DNA of 64,000 bases, from positions 1 to 64,000 of the forward strand of contig NZ_AP022810.1 in the NCBI RefSeq assembly GCF_009731355.2, in the 5' to 3' direction. Below, one piece after another: positions 29,579 to 38,836 of the stretch; position 1 is the first letter of the stretch; every line of letters begins with the position of its first letter. The notes beneath the pieces are model-generated. The model searched no databases and was not told the DNA's origin. It saw only the letters and a list, made by a program, of their open reading frames with translations. The DNA comes from Desulfuromonas sp. AOP6 (GTDB lineage: Bacteria; Desulfobacterota; Desulfuromonadia; Desulfuromonadales; SZUA-540). A program made the translations under genes and the position numbers.

Positions 29579-32500
29579 CTAGTCGTCGCCCTCCCGGGTC
29601 GGTGTTGGATTCTTGTCCAGGCCGCGACCGCGCCAGAGGAAGAAGATGACGGGGTAGACCAGCATCTCCAGAGCCAGGGAGGTGACCGAGCCGCCGACCA
29701 TGGGGGCGGCGATACGCTTCATGACGTCGGCGCCGGCGCCGGTGCTCCACATGATGGGAAAGAGGCCGGCGATGATGGTGACCACGGTCATCACCTTGGG
29801 ACGGATCCGTTTGACGGCGCCGTGGTGGATGGCCTGCTTGAGGTCGCCCAGGGTGAGCATGCGACCTTCTTCCGTCCATTTTTTGTGAGCGAGGTCGAGG
29901 TAGAGGAGCATGACAACGCCCGTTTCGGCGTCGAGGCCGGCGAGGGCGATGAGGCCGACCCAGACGCCGATGGACATATTGTAGTCGAGCAGATAGAGCA
30001 GCCAGAAGGCGCCGACCAGCGAAAAGGGGACCGCCATGAAGACGATCGCTGTTTTAACGGCGGAATGGGTGCTCATGTAGATGATGACGAAGATGATCAG
30101 CAGGGTCAGCGGGATGATAACCAGCAGGCGGGCCCGGGTTGACTCGATGTACTCGTACTGGCCGCTCCAGACGATGTTGTAGCCGGTGGGCAGGCTGATG
30201 TTGTCGGCCACCGCCTGCTGGGCGTTTTCCACGTAGGTGCCGAGATCGATCCCCTTGATATCGACGTAAACCCAGGCCGTGCGCCGGGAGTTCTCCGTCT
30301 TGATGCTGTCGGGGTCGTTGCGCACGGTGATGGTCGCCAGCTGCTCCAGGGGAATATGGGCCCCTGTCGGCGAGGGCACGAGGAGCTGCCTGAGGGCGGG
30401 AATATCGCTGCGGAAGTCGCGGTCGTAGCGCAGGCTGATGGGGTAGCGCTCCAGCCCTTCGACGGTCTGGGTGATAGTCATGCCCCCCAGAGCCGACTGG
30501 ATGACGTCCTGGATGTCCCCCACCTGAATACCATAGCGGGCGGCGGCGAGGCGGTCGATGTCGAAATCGAGAAAGAAGCCGCCAACGGTGCGTTCGGAGA
30601 TGGCCGAAAGGGTGCCCTTGAGGGGGCGCACCACCGCTTCGACCTCCTCGCCCAGACGATTGAGTACCTCCAGATCGGGCCCCATGATCTTGATGCCGAC
30701 GGGGGTCTTGATGCCGGTGGAGAGCATGTCGATGCGCGTCTTGATGGGCATAGTCCAGGCGTTGGTCAGGCCGGGAAACTGTACGGCGTTGTTAAGCTGC
30801 TCCGTCAGCTCGGCCACGGAGATCTTGCGTTTCTCTGGCAGCAGCCAGCGCAGGGGAATCTTGAGGGGCTCGCTCCATTGCGGCCAGTCGCTGTAGAAGC
30901 GGTGGTTCGGCATGTCCCGCCAGTCCGCCTCGTCCTTGAGCATAATGGTGGTCTCAATCATCATCATCGGTGCCGGATCGGTGGCGGTCTCCGCCCGGCC
31001 GATCTTGCCGAAGACCGTCTCCACTTCAGGGAACTGGCGGATGATGCGGTCGGTCTGCTGCAAAAGTTCCTTGGCCTTGGTCACCGACAGGCCCGGCAGG
31101 GTGGTGGGCATGTAGAGCAGATCCCCCTCGTACAGGGGCGGCATGAACTCCGTCCCCATCTTGGTCAAGGGGTAGCTGATGGAGATGACCAGCAGCAGGG
31201 CCACCAGCAGCGTCGTCTTGCGCCAGCGCAACACCAGATCGACCACGGGGTGGTAGAGGGCGATAAGCAGGCGGTTGATGGGGTTACGCTCCTCCGAGCG
31301 GATCTTGCCGCGGATGAGCCAGAGCATGAGGACGGGAACGATGGTGATAGAGAGGAGCGCCGCCGCCGCCATGGAGTAGGTCTTGGTGAAGGCCAGGGGC
31401 TTGAACATGCGGCCCGCCTGCTCCTGCAGGGTGAAAACCGGCGCGAAGGAGACGGTGATAACCAGCAGGGCGAAGAAGATGGTGGGCCCGACTTCCTTGG
31501 CCGCCTCGATGATGGCCTCCCGCCGCGGCCTTCCTCCCTTCTCCAGATGCTTATGGGCGTTCTCCACCATGATGATGGCCGAGTCGACCATGGTACCGAT
31601 GGCAATGGCGATCCCGCCCAGGCTCATGATGTTCACGTTGATTCCCTGGGCGTACATGATGATGAAAGCCATGAGGATGGCCACGGGCAGGGCCAGAATG
31701 ACCACGATGGCGCTGGGCAGATGAAAGAGGAAGAGGATGATGACCAGGCCGACGACCAGGCTCTCCTCCAGCAGCTTCTCCTTGAGGTTGGAGGTGGCGC
31801 GCTCGATCAGGCCGGAGCGGTCGTAGACGGGGATGATCTCCACCCCTTCGGGCAAACCAGCCTTGAGCTCCTCCAGCTTGCGCTTGACGTTGTCGATAGT
31901 CTTGAGAGCGTTTTCGCCATAGCGCATGACGATAATGCCGCCGACAGTCTCCCCTTCGCCGTCGAGGTCGGCGATGCCCCGCCGCATCTCGGGTCCGAGC
32001 CGAACGTCGGCGATATCCCGCAGCAGCACGGGGGTGCCGCGCTCCGTCGTCATGATGACCACGTTCTGCAGATCCTGCAGGTTCTGGATATAGCCGCGAC
32101 TGCGGATCATGAACTCCGTTTCCGCCATTTCGATGGCGCCGCCGCCGACATCGAGATTGCTGTTCTTGATGGCCATCTCGACCATGGGCAGCGTGATATC
32201 AAAGGCGCGCAGACGATTGGGATCGACGGCTACCTGGTACTGCTTGACGAAGCCGCCGAGGCTGGCCACCTCGGCGACGCCTTCCACCGAGGTCAGCTCA
32301 TAGCGCAGGAACCAGTCCTGGATGGAGCGCAGCTCCTGCAGGTTGTGGCGATCGCTGACCAGGGCGTATTCGTAGACCCAGCCGACCCCGGTGGCATCGG
32401 GACCCAGGGTCGGCGTCACCCCCTCGGGGAGCCGCCCGGAGACGTAGTTGAGATATTCAAGGACGCGGGAGCGGGCCCAGTAGATGTCGGTGCCGTCCTC

Positions 32501-32791
32501 GAAGATGATGTAGACGAAGGAATAGCCGAAGAAGGAATAGCCGCGCACCACTTTGGCGCCGGGGACGGCCAGCATCTGGGTGGTCAGCGGGTAGGTGACC
32601 TGGTCCTCCACCACCTGCGGCGCTTGGCCGGGATAGTCGGTGAAGATGATCACCTGCACATCCGAAAGGTCAGGGATGGCGTCGATGGGGATGTTGCGCA
32701 GGGAGTAGATCCCGCCGACGACGAGGAAGACGGTGGCCAGAACGACCACGAAGGTATTGCGTATCGACCATTCGATTATTTTTTCAAGCAT
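29579..32791 (-). CDS. cusA: Copper/silver efflux RND transporter CusA
   Basis: Inner membrane proton-driven pump of a tripartite heavy-metal efflux system. The 1070-residue protein is normal for the HME-RND class, with 12 membrane segments and two large periplasmic loops. Marks include TDYPGQAPQVVEDQVTYPL near residue 53, GGIAIAIGTMVDSAIIMVEN near 393, EFMPPLYEGDLLYMPTTLPG near 570 (a Met-rich region as in CusA), and GIKTPVGIKIMG near 670. These favour monovalent copper/silver over the Czc type. Genes for the adaptor and outer membrane factor lie just upstream. Confidence 0.93.
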   Translation of the reverse strand: MLEKIIEWSIRNTFVVVLATVFLVVGGIYSLRNIPIDAIPDLSDVQVIIFTDYPGQAPQVVEDQVTYPLTTQMLAVPGAKVVRGYSFFGYSFVYIIFEDGTDIYWARSRVLEYLNYVSGRLPEGVTPTLGPDATGVGWVYEYALVSDRHNLQELRSIQDWFLRYELTSVEGVAEVASLGGFVKQYQVAVDPNRLRAFDITLPMVEMAIKNSNLDVGGGAIEMAETEFMIRSRGYIQNLQDLQNVVIMTTERGTPVLLRDIADVRLGPEMRRGIADLDGEGETVGGIIVMRYGENALKTIDNVKRKLEELKAGLPEGVEIIPVYDRSGLIERATSNLKEKLLEESLVVGLVIILFLFHLPSAIVVILALPVAILMAFIIMYAQGINVNIMSLGGIAIAIGTMVDSAIIMVENAHKHLEKGGRPRREAIIEAAKEVGPTIFFALLVITVSFAPVFTLQEQAGRMFKPLAFTKTYSMAAAALLSITIVPVLMLWLIRGKIRSEERNPINRLLIALYHPVVDLVLRWRKTTLLVALLLVISISYPLTKMGTEFMPPLYEGDLLYMPTTLPGLSVTKAKELLQQTDRIIRQFPEVETVFGKIGRAETATDPAPMMMIETTIMLKDEADWRDMPNHRFYSDWPQWSEPLKIPLRWLLPEKRKISVAELTEQLNNAVQFPGLTNAWTMPIKTRIDMLSTGIKTPVGIKIMGPDLEVLNRLGEEVEAVVRPLKGTLSAISERTVGGFFLDFDIDRLAAARYGIQVGDIQDVIQSALGGMTITQTVEGLERYPISLRYDRDFRSDIPALRQLLVPSPTGAHIPLEQLATITVRNDPDSIKTENSRRTAWVYVDIKGIDLGTYVENAQQAVADNISLPTGYNIVWSGQYEYIESTRARLLVIIPLTLLIIFVIIYMSTHSAVKTAIVFMAVPFSLVGAFWLLYLLDYNMSIGVWVGLIALAGLDAETGVVMLLYLDLAHKKWTEEGRMLTLGDLKQAIHHGAVKRIRPKVMTVVTIIAGLFPIMWSTGAGADVMKRIAAPMVGGSVTSLALEMLVYPVIFFLWRGRGLDKNPTPTREGDD

Positions 32792-32878
32792 CGCAGTATC
32801 CTGACAGCGTTGAAAGTGAGGGGTGAGGACTGAGGGAATAGGTACCTCAGGCCTGGCCGCACAGGGGTTGCCTGCTCG

Positions 32879-34357
32879 CTAGAACAGGTCTTCCAGGTCA
32901 TCCTCCGGCTGCCCGACCGGATCGGACGCCGGGCTGGCGGGAGCCTTGGGAGCCATCATCTTCTGGATGGCCTCACGCAGCTTGCTCTCTGAATCGAGCA
33001 TGAACTGGGCCGAGGTGACGACCTGTTCCCCCTGCTGGAGGCCGGAGAGAATCTGCACCTGGCCGTCTTCCCCCTGGATTCCCGTCTCGACCACGCGCGG
33101 CTCGAAGCGTCCCTCGCCGAGGGCGACGAAGACATGCTGCCGGGTGCCGGAGGTGAGGATGGCATCGACGGGGATGAGGAGGACGTCCTTGGAGGCCTGG
33201 GTGTGGAGGCGCACGTTGACGAACATCTCCGGTTTCAGCTCCAGGCCGGGGTTGGGCAGCTCGATGCGTACCTGCACGGTGCGGCTCTTGGGATCGACGG
33301 TGGGGTAGATGTAAACGATTTTGCCAGTCAGCGTGCGGTTACCGGCGTGAGGGACCTCCACCGTGACCGTCTGCCCCTCTTTCACCCAGGGGAGCTGGTA
33401 CTCGTACAGGTCGGCCAGCACCCAGATGCGGCTCAAGTCGGTGAGCTGCATCAGCTCCATCCCCGGCTTCAGGCTCATCCCCTCGACGGCTTTCTTGTCG
33501 CCGACAATGCCGCTGACGGGAGCGAACAGCGTCAGGGTCTTGCGGATCTCTCCGCTCTTTTCCAGCTGCTCTATCTGGCGGGCACTGATGTCCCAGTAAC
33601 TTAGGCGCTGACGGGCGGCGCTCAGGAGGCGCTCGCCACCGGCGCCGAGGTCGGCGATGGGGCTCTGGGCCAGCTCGGCCTGGTGGCGTAGGGCCAGCAG
33701 GTACTCCTGCTGGGCGGCGACCAGGTCGGGGCTGTAAATCTCGAGGAGCGGCTGTCCTTTTTGTACCAGCTGTCCCGTCTGGTTGACGTACAGGCGTTCG
33801 ATCCAGCCACCGATCTTGCTGTTGACGGCGTACTGGGACGATTCATCATAGCTGATGCGGCCAACGGTGCGCACCTCGCGGTGCAGGTCGCCGCGGGTGA
33901 CGGTCGCCGTGCGCACCCCCATGTTCTGGGTGGTGACGGGGTCTATGGCGATGGCGCTGCCGCCGGAGCCGTCTTCATAGACGGGAACGAGATCATGTCC
34001 CATGTAGTCCTGGCCGGGTTCGTCGCGGACATAGGTCGGGTCCATGGGCGAGGCCCAGTGGATGATCTTGGCTGGCCCGCCCGTAGCTTGCGAGCCACCC
34101 CCCGTGCCGGGCTTGAGGGGGGTCAGATCCATGGCGCAGATGGGGCAGATGCCCGGCTCATCCTGGATGATGAAGGGGTGCATGCCGCAGGTGTACTGCA
34201 CCTTTTCCCCAGCGGCTGTCTCCGTTGCCGTCTCGTGGCCATGGTCGTCGTGGTCGCCGGAGCGCCCCCAGAAATAGCCGCCGCCGAGAGCGACGATCAG
34301 CAGCAGGGCGATCAGCAGCAGGGCGATCAGGGGAGATTTCATATTTCTTTTGCTCAT
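32879..34357 (-). CDS. cusB: Efflux RND periplasmic adaptor CusB with N-terminal metal-binding domains
   Basis: Adaptor joining CusA to the outer membrane channel. The 492-residue protein has an N-terminal membrane anchor, a His-rich stretch (GDHDDHGHET near residue 33) and a heavy-metal-binding domain, YTCGMHPFIIQDEPGICPIC near 54. A second, Cys-less look-alike follows (ASPMDPTYVRDEPGQDYMGH near 105). The barrel-sandwich/hairpin core then begins with GWIERLYVNQTGQLVQKGQP near 183. The domains probably capture metal before handing it to the pump. It starts 24 bases after the TolC-like gene. Confidence 0.92.
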   Translation of the reverse strand: MSKRNMKSPLIALLLIALLLIVALGGGYFWGRSGDHDDHGHETATETAAGEKVQYTCGMHPFIIQDEPGICPICAMDLTPLKPGTGGGSQATGGPAKIIHWASPMDPTYVRDEPGQDYMGHDLVPVYEDGSGGSAIAIDPVTTQNMGVRTATVTRGDLHREVRTVGRISYDESSQYAVNSKIGGWIERLYVNQTGQLVQKGQPLLEIYSPDLVAAQQEYLLALRHQAELAQSPIADLGAGGERLLSAARQRLSYWDISARQIEQLEKSGEIRKTLTLFAPVSGIVGDKKAVEGMSLKPGMELMQLTDLSRIWVLADLYEYQLPWVKEGQTVTVEVPHAGNRTLTGKIVYIYPTVDPKSRTVQVRIELPNPGLELKPEMFVNVRLHTQASKDVLLIPVDAILTSGTRQHVFVALGEGRFEPRVVETGIQGEDGQVQILSGLQQGEQVVTSAQFMLDSESKLREAIQKMMAPKAPASPASDPVGQPEDDLEDLF

Positions 34358-34381
34358 GACAGAACCTCTTCTAAGGGGCGC

Positions 34382-35665
34382 TTACTTTGTTAAATCCGTA
34401 CCGACCAGGGCCTCGAGCTGGGCCAGGCTCAGGCGGTAGTCGGCCATGGTCTGATAAAGTTGACGTTCATCGTTGAACAGGGTGGTCAGGCTGTTGAGCA
34501 TCCGGGAAAAATCGACCTTGTTGTTGCTGTAGCCGATCTGGGCCGATTCAAAGGCGTGGGTCGATTGGGGGAGAATGCCGCCACGGTAGAGCTCCAGCAG
34601 GCGACCGGCACGATCGAGTTTTGCGAGCAGGTCGGCAATGCCCCCGTCGATGGCGTTGCGCAGGTCATGCAGTTCGGCCTGGGCCGTAGCTTGCTGGGCG
34701 TTGGCTTCGGCCACCCGAGCCTGCCGGCGTTCGCGCCAGATGGGCAGATTGAAAGAGACGGAAGCACTGTACATATCATCCCCCTCACCCCCCATGGCCG
34801 GTTCGCGCTGCATGTATTCGAGGGATAGGGTGAAATCGGGGTAGAAGGCTTTTTGGGCGAGAGCCTCCTCCGCCTTGCTCTTGTCGATCTGCGCGGACAA
34901 ACCGGCGAGAAGAGGCCGCTTTTCCTCTGCCAATCGCCGGAGGGCATCGGCCCCATAGGGCACGGGCGGCGTGTCGAGGTCGGCGATATATCCGATGGGG
35001 GTGTCGGCGGGGCGGGCGAGGAGGCGGTTAAGGTTCGCCTGCAGGCTGCGCCGCTGCTGGTCGAGCCCAATCTGTGCTTCCAGCAGGCGCGAGCGCTCCA
35101 CTTGGGCCCGGAGCACATCCTGCTGGCGGCCTTCACCAACGCCGTAGCGGGTTTCGGCGGCCCGGATCACCGTCTCCATCACCTGGAGATTGCGGCTCAG
35201 GATATCCTGAGCCTTGTCGACCAGAAACAGGCGGGCGTAGACTTCTTTCACCAGGGCCGTCAGGGCCAGCTTGCGCTCCTCATGGCGGGCCTGGGCAGAG
35301 ACCGCATCCAGGCTGGCGGCTTCCCGGGCCAGCGCGCGTTTGCCAAAGAAGGGGAGTTTTTGGCTGAGGCCGATCACCTTGGACGTCATGCCATCCTGAT
35401 CAAAGGCGAAGGGATCGCTCACCAGGCCGTTGCTGATCCCCAGCATCAGCATGGGGTCATCAAAGCTGCCGGCCTGCTGGGCTTTTGCTAAAAAGGTCTG
35501 CCACTGGGCCTCGGAGGCTTCGATGGAAGGGTTGCGGCTGACCGCCTCCTGCACCAGGGCAGGCAGATCAGGCGCCGGTGGGTCGGTGCCCCAGGCCTTT
35601 GTCCCCAACAGGAGCAAAAAGAGAACCATTCCGGTCAAAAGCTGTCGATTCACCCATGTCGCCAT
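34382..35665 (-). CDS. TolC family outer membrane efflux protein (CusC-like)
   Basis: A 427-residue protein with a signal peptide (cleavage near residue 26, TKAWG) and two repeats of the TolC/OEP helical barrel (LPALVQEAVSRNPSIEASEA at the start; EKRPLLAGLSAQIDKSKAEE midway). It is the first gene of the cusCBA-like operon and would form the outer membrane duct. There is no obvious lipobox, unlike E. coli CusC, so the family is TolC-like rather than a strict CusC orthologue. Confidence 0.9.
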   Translation of the reverse strand: MATWVNRQLLTGMVLFLLLLGTKAWGTDPPAPDLPALVQEAVSRNPSIEASEAQWQTFLAKAQQAGSFDDPMLMLGISNGLVSDPFAFDQDGMTSKVIGLSQKLPFFGKRALAREAASLDAVSAQARHEERKLALTALVKEVYARLFLVDKAQDILSRNLQVMETVIRAAETRYGVGEGRQQDVLRAQVERSRLLEAQIGLDQQRRSLQANLNRLLARPADTPIGYIADLDTPPVPYGADALRRLAEEKRPLLAGLSAQIDKSKAEEALAQKAFYPDFTLSLEYMQREPAMGGEGDDMYSASVSFNLPIWRERRQARVAEANAQQATAQAELHDLRNAIDGGIADLLAKLDRAGRLLELYRGGILPQSTHAFESAQIGYSNNKVDFSRMLNSLTTLFNDERQLYQTMADYRLSLAQLEALVGTDLTK

Positions 35666-36001
35666 CGCTGTTCCTCAATTTCGTAACGGGAACCCTCTGT
35701 CGGTTCCGAAAAAGTTCACTGGTTCACTTCCTCCTCCCAAGGAGCAAGCACTATGCCCAGCCGCTCCTTCCCGACGAACAGGGCATTCGGACTGCCTTTT
35801 ATAAATCGAATTGTTTTTATATTAGGCGGGTTTGGCCGAATGTCCATGCCCCTGCCGGCAGAGTGAAAGTTGGGGAGAGCGGATATGGGGGGGAAAAGAC
35901 CGTGCGACGGCAACAGGCAAGAGGGCGATTTTGTAGAATAATTCACGCGGGCCGTAGAATAATCTACAGCTGTTTGCGGGGGCAGAGAGGCTGGTTGGTG
36001 C
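35666..36001. promoter_or_regulatory. Upstream region of the cus operon with a tandem operator-like repeat
   Basis: This 336-base gap holds no convincing gene. It contains GTAGAATAATTCAC at 35933-35946 and GTAGAATAATCTAC at 35954-35967, two copies of the same 10-base core spaced exactly 21 bases apart (two helical turns). The second is a perfect GTAGA-N4-TCTAC palindrome. Tandem sites on one face of the helix suggest a regulator of the cus operon, which reads leftward from 35665. An AT-rich patch at 35800-35825 could hold the promoter. Confidence 0.45.
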
Positions 36002-37093
36002 TTAATCGGTAGGGGGTGTCGTCGGTGAATTGAACTCGCGTACAAAGATTTCCCAAAAGGCCACGAACAAAGCGGCAATCAGCGGACCGACGACGAAGCC
36101 GTTCATGCCAAAGACCGCAAAGCCGCCCAGGGTCGACAACAGGACGATATAGTCGGGCAGTTTGGTGTCACGCCCCACCAGAATCGGGCGCAGAATGTTG
36201 TCCACCAGACCGATCACCCCTACGCCGAAAGCGGTGAGAATGAGGCCCTGCACCCAATCGCCAATGGCGAAGAGGTAAATAGCGACCGGAGCCCAGATGA
36301 GGCCAGCGCCCACCACGGGGATGAGGGAGAGGAGGGTCATCACCACGCCCCAGAGCAGGGCGCCGGGAATGCCGAGAATGGCGAAGATAATACCCCCCAG
36401 ACTACCTTGTACCACGGCGACAACGAGGTTGCCTTTGACGGTGGCCCGGGCCACTTCGGCAAATTTGGCGAAAAGAAGACGCTCCCGTTCATCCCCCAGA
36501 GGAAGGGCGCGCACCAGCATTTCGACCAACTGCTGCCCATCCCGCAGCAGGAAAAAAGCGACATAGAGCATGAGGCCGAGGCTGACGAAAAACTGCAGGG
36601 TATCCTGGCCAAACTGTACGGCGTTTTGGGCGAGAAAGCGACTGGCCGCCAGCGCTGCCCCCGACAACTGTTCCTGCAGGGGGTTCAGGTCGAGATTCAG
36701 GCGTTCGAGAAAATTCTGAATAACGGGAAAGGCCTCCCGAATACGTTGAATATATTGGGCGAAATCCAGGTCGCCGTTCTGCAGGCGCTGGTACAGACTG
36801 GCGCCCTCCTGCAGAAATGAGCCAAAGACGAAGAGGGTCGGAACAATGCCGATGAGGACTCCGGCAGTCAAAGTCGCCAGCGCGGCCAGATTGCTGCGCT
36901 CTCCCCAGGCGGCCAGCAGGCGCCGGTAGAGGGGATAGAAAATCAGGCCGACAATACAGGCCCAGAAAATCGCCCCGAAAAAAGGCTTGAGCAGCACAAG
37001 AAACAGAATCGTCACCAGCCCCAGCATCAAAAGAAAGGTCAACTTTTCGAGCCAGGGCAACTCCTTGGGCTGATTGTCTTTTTGGTCAGGCAT
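36002..37093 (-). CDS. AI-2E family transporter
   Basis: A 363-residue membrane protein of the AI-2E/PerM family (COG0628), with about seven to eight hydrophobic segments. A conserved PFFGAIFWACIVGLIFYPLY lies near the start, and the C-terminal half has GGIIFAILGIPGALLWGV, LIPVVGAGLIWAP and GLVDNILRPILVGRDTKLP. Family members export signals or act as Na+/H+ antiporters, and the substrate here is unknown. The start at 37093 is chosen because GAAAGAG lies eight bases upstream; a longer frame reaches 37129. Confidence 0.88.
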   Translation of the reverse strand: MPDQKDNQPKELPWLEKLTFLLMLGLVTILFLVLLKPFFGAIFWACIVGLIFYPLYRRLLAAWGERSNLAALATLTAGVLIGIVPTLFVFGSFLQEGASLYQRLQNGDLDFAQYIQRIREAFPVIQNFLERLNLDLNPLQEQLSGAALAASRFLAQNAVQFGQDTLQFFVSLGLMLYVAFFLLRDGQQLVEMLVRALPLGDERERLLFAKFAEVARATVKGNLVVAVVQGSLGGIIFAILGIPGALLWGVVMTLLSLIPVVGAGLIWAPVAIYLFAIGDWVQGLILTAFGVGVIGLVDNILRPILVGRDTKLPDYIVLLSTLGGFAVFGMNGFVVGPLIAALFVAFWEIFVREFNSPTTPPTD

Positions 37094-37360
37094 CTGGCGC
37101 ATCTCTTTCGTTGCGTGGAATAAAAGCAAGGAACGGCTGAAAGTTTATCATAGTTTCTTGCTGGACGTTAAAGCTCTTTCGTTTCACATCCCCTCCCGCC
37201 GGGTAGCCACTCCTGTCTTCGGGAAGATTGCTAAAAGGTAATCTTCCGGTCATGTTTCGACAACTATTCTGTTTTACATTCACCCTGTTTGAAAAGCACG
37301 AAACCTCAGGGCCTTGCGCGTTAAGCAACAGGCTTTCAAGGGAAAGGTTGCGGGTACCCC

Positions 37361-37774
37361 GTGAAACTTCTATTCAGCAATCCAAGGTCAGCCCCTGCGG
37401 TGGAAAAGCTGCTGCCAGACCTGACCAAATACCTTTTGGTCAGTGTTTTTGGCACGTTGGTGCATTACGGTCTCATGGTGACCCTGATCCGGCGATTTTC
37501 TGCAGGCGTGTTGCCCGCTTCCACCGCAGGGGCGATGACAGGTGCCCTGATCATTTATCTGCTGAATTATTTCTGCACCTTCCACAGCCGGAAAAGACAC
37601 CTGGAGTCCGTGTCCAGGTTTTTCCTGGTCGCTGCCTTGGGGCTGGTCATTAACGGACTCGTCTTAAAAGCGATGCTTGGCTGTCTAGGCGGACACTATC
37701 TTATCGCTCAGTGTCTTGCCACCGGCGCTGTTTTCGGATTCAGCTTCACCTTAAACCGGACCTGGACATTTTAA
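37361..37774 (+). CDS. GtrA family membrane protein
   Basis: A 137-residue protein with four membrane segments. It shows the GtrA pattern: KYLLVSVFGTLVHYGLMVTL at the start, YLLNYFCTFHSRKRH in the middle and FGFSFTLNRTWTF at the C-terminus. GtrA proteins are thought to flip undecaprenyl-phosphate-linked sugars across the inner membrane. The likely start is GTG at 37361. The next two genes encode a polyprenyl-phosphate glycosyltransferase and an ArnT-like transferase, completing a three-gene surface glycosylation module. Confidence 0.88.
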   Translation: MKLLFSNPRSAPAVEKLLPDLTKYLLVSVFGTLVHYGLMVTLIRRFSAGVLPASTAGAMTGALIIYLLNYFCTFHSRKRHLESVSRFFLVAALGLVINGLVLKAMLGCLGGHYLIAQCLATGAVFGFSFTLNRTWTF

Positions 37775-37786
37775 AGGAGCCAGAAT

Positions 37787-38836
37787 ATGAGAAAACCCTC
37801 CCTCAACAAGGCGGCAAAAACAGTTCAGAAAGAGACCCTGCTGACGGTTGTGGTGCCGGCCTACAACGAACAGGAAGTTATTCTTGAATTCCACCGCAGG
37901 CTCTGCTCGGCCCTGGAAGGGGCCGACATAGACCGCGCAGAAATCCTCTATGTCAATGACGGGAGCAGCGATAATACCCTGCCCCTGTTGTTGGAGCTGA
38001 TGCGAGAGGACCGGCGCGTCGAGGTCCTTGACCTGAGTCGCAACTTCGGCAAGGAGGCGGCGATGACAGCCGGGTTGGATCATGCTCACGGCGATGCGGT
38101 GGTGGTGATCGACGCCGATCTGCAGGATCCGCCGGAACAGATTCCCGACATGGTCAGGGAATGGCGTCAGGGCTTCGATGTGGTTTACATGCGGCGCCTC
38201 AGCCGGGAAGGGGAAACCTGGCTGAAAAAGACGACCGCCCGCGCTTTTTATGCGCTCATGGCCCGCGTGGGACGCGTCAAGGTGCCCGAGAATGTAGGTG
38301 ATTTCCGTTTGCTGAGCCGGCGGGCAGTCGATGCCTTGAAGCAGCTGCCCGAACGGACCCGGTTCATGAAGGGGCTTTTTGCCTGGATCGGTTTCCCGGC
38401 GAAAGAGCTTCCCTACCACCGTGATCCCCGCTATGCAGGCGTCACCAAGTGGAACTACTGGGGGCTGTGGAATCTGGCGATCGAAGGGATAACCTCATTT
38501 ACCGTGGCGCCCCTGAAAATTGCCAGCTATATCGGATTTCTGACCTCGGCGGCGGCGCTGCTTTACGGGCTGTTTGTCCTGGCCAAAGCGCTGTTTTTCG
38601 GCGATCCGGTGCCAGGCTACCCAAGCCTGATGGTCGTGATCTTGTTTCTGGGCGGCCTTCAGCTGTTGGCCATCGGCGTGGTCGGTGAGTACCTGGGGCG
38701 GATGTTTGTCGAAACCAAGCAGCGGCCCATTTACCTGGTGAACAGTCACCACCGTGCGGCCATCGGGCGGGTGGTCCTGAAACCTTTCGATTTGGCCCGC
38801 AGGAACCAAGAGGCGTTATCATGGCATTCCAATTGA
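37787..38836 (+). CDS. Polyprenyl-phosphate glycosyltransferase (GT2, GtrB/ArnC type)
   Basis: A 349-residue GT2 enzyme with the nucleotide-sugar domain TVVVPAYNEQEVILEFH near residue 18, VNDGSSDNT near 63, the DxD-like VVVIDADLQDPPEQIPDM near 105 and VGDFRLLSRRAVDAL near 168. Two C-terminal membrane segments are present (residues about 245-270 and 280-305). It should load a sugar onto undecaprenyl phosphate on the cytoplasmic face. Its 3' end overlaps the ArnT-like gene by 16 bases. The sugar cannot be identified. Confidence 0.93.
   Translation: MRKPSLNKAAKTVQKETLLTVVVPAYNEQEVILEFHRRLCSALEGADIDRAEILYVNDGSSDNTLPLLLELMREDRRVEVLDLSRNFGKEAAMTAGLDHAHGDAVVVIDADLQDPPEQIPDMVREWRQGFDVVYMRRLSREGETWLKKTTARAFYALMARVGRVKVPENVGDFRLLSRRAVDALKQLPERTRFMKGLFAWIGFPAKELPYHRDPRYAGVTKWNYWGLWNLAIEGITSFTVAPLKIASYIGFLTSAAALLYGLFVLAKALFFGDPVPGYPSLMVVILFLGGLQLLAIGVVGEYLGRMFVETKQRPIYLVNSHHRAAIGRVVLKPFDLARRNQEALSWHSN

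Noticed and set aside
30356-32833. An 825-codon open frame antisense to cusA
   Set aside because: It is the shadow of the GC-rich cusA gene. The predicted product is dominated by Asp, Gly, His and Gln and has no domain features, whereas cusA has full family motifs.
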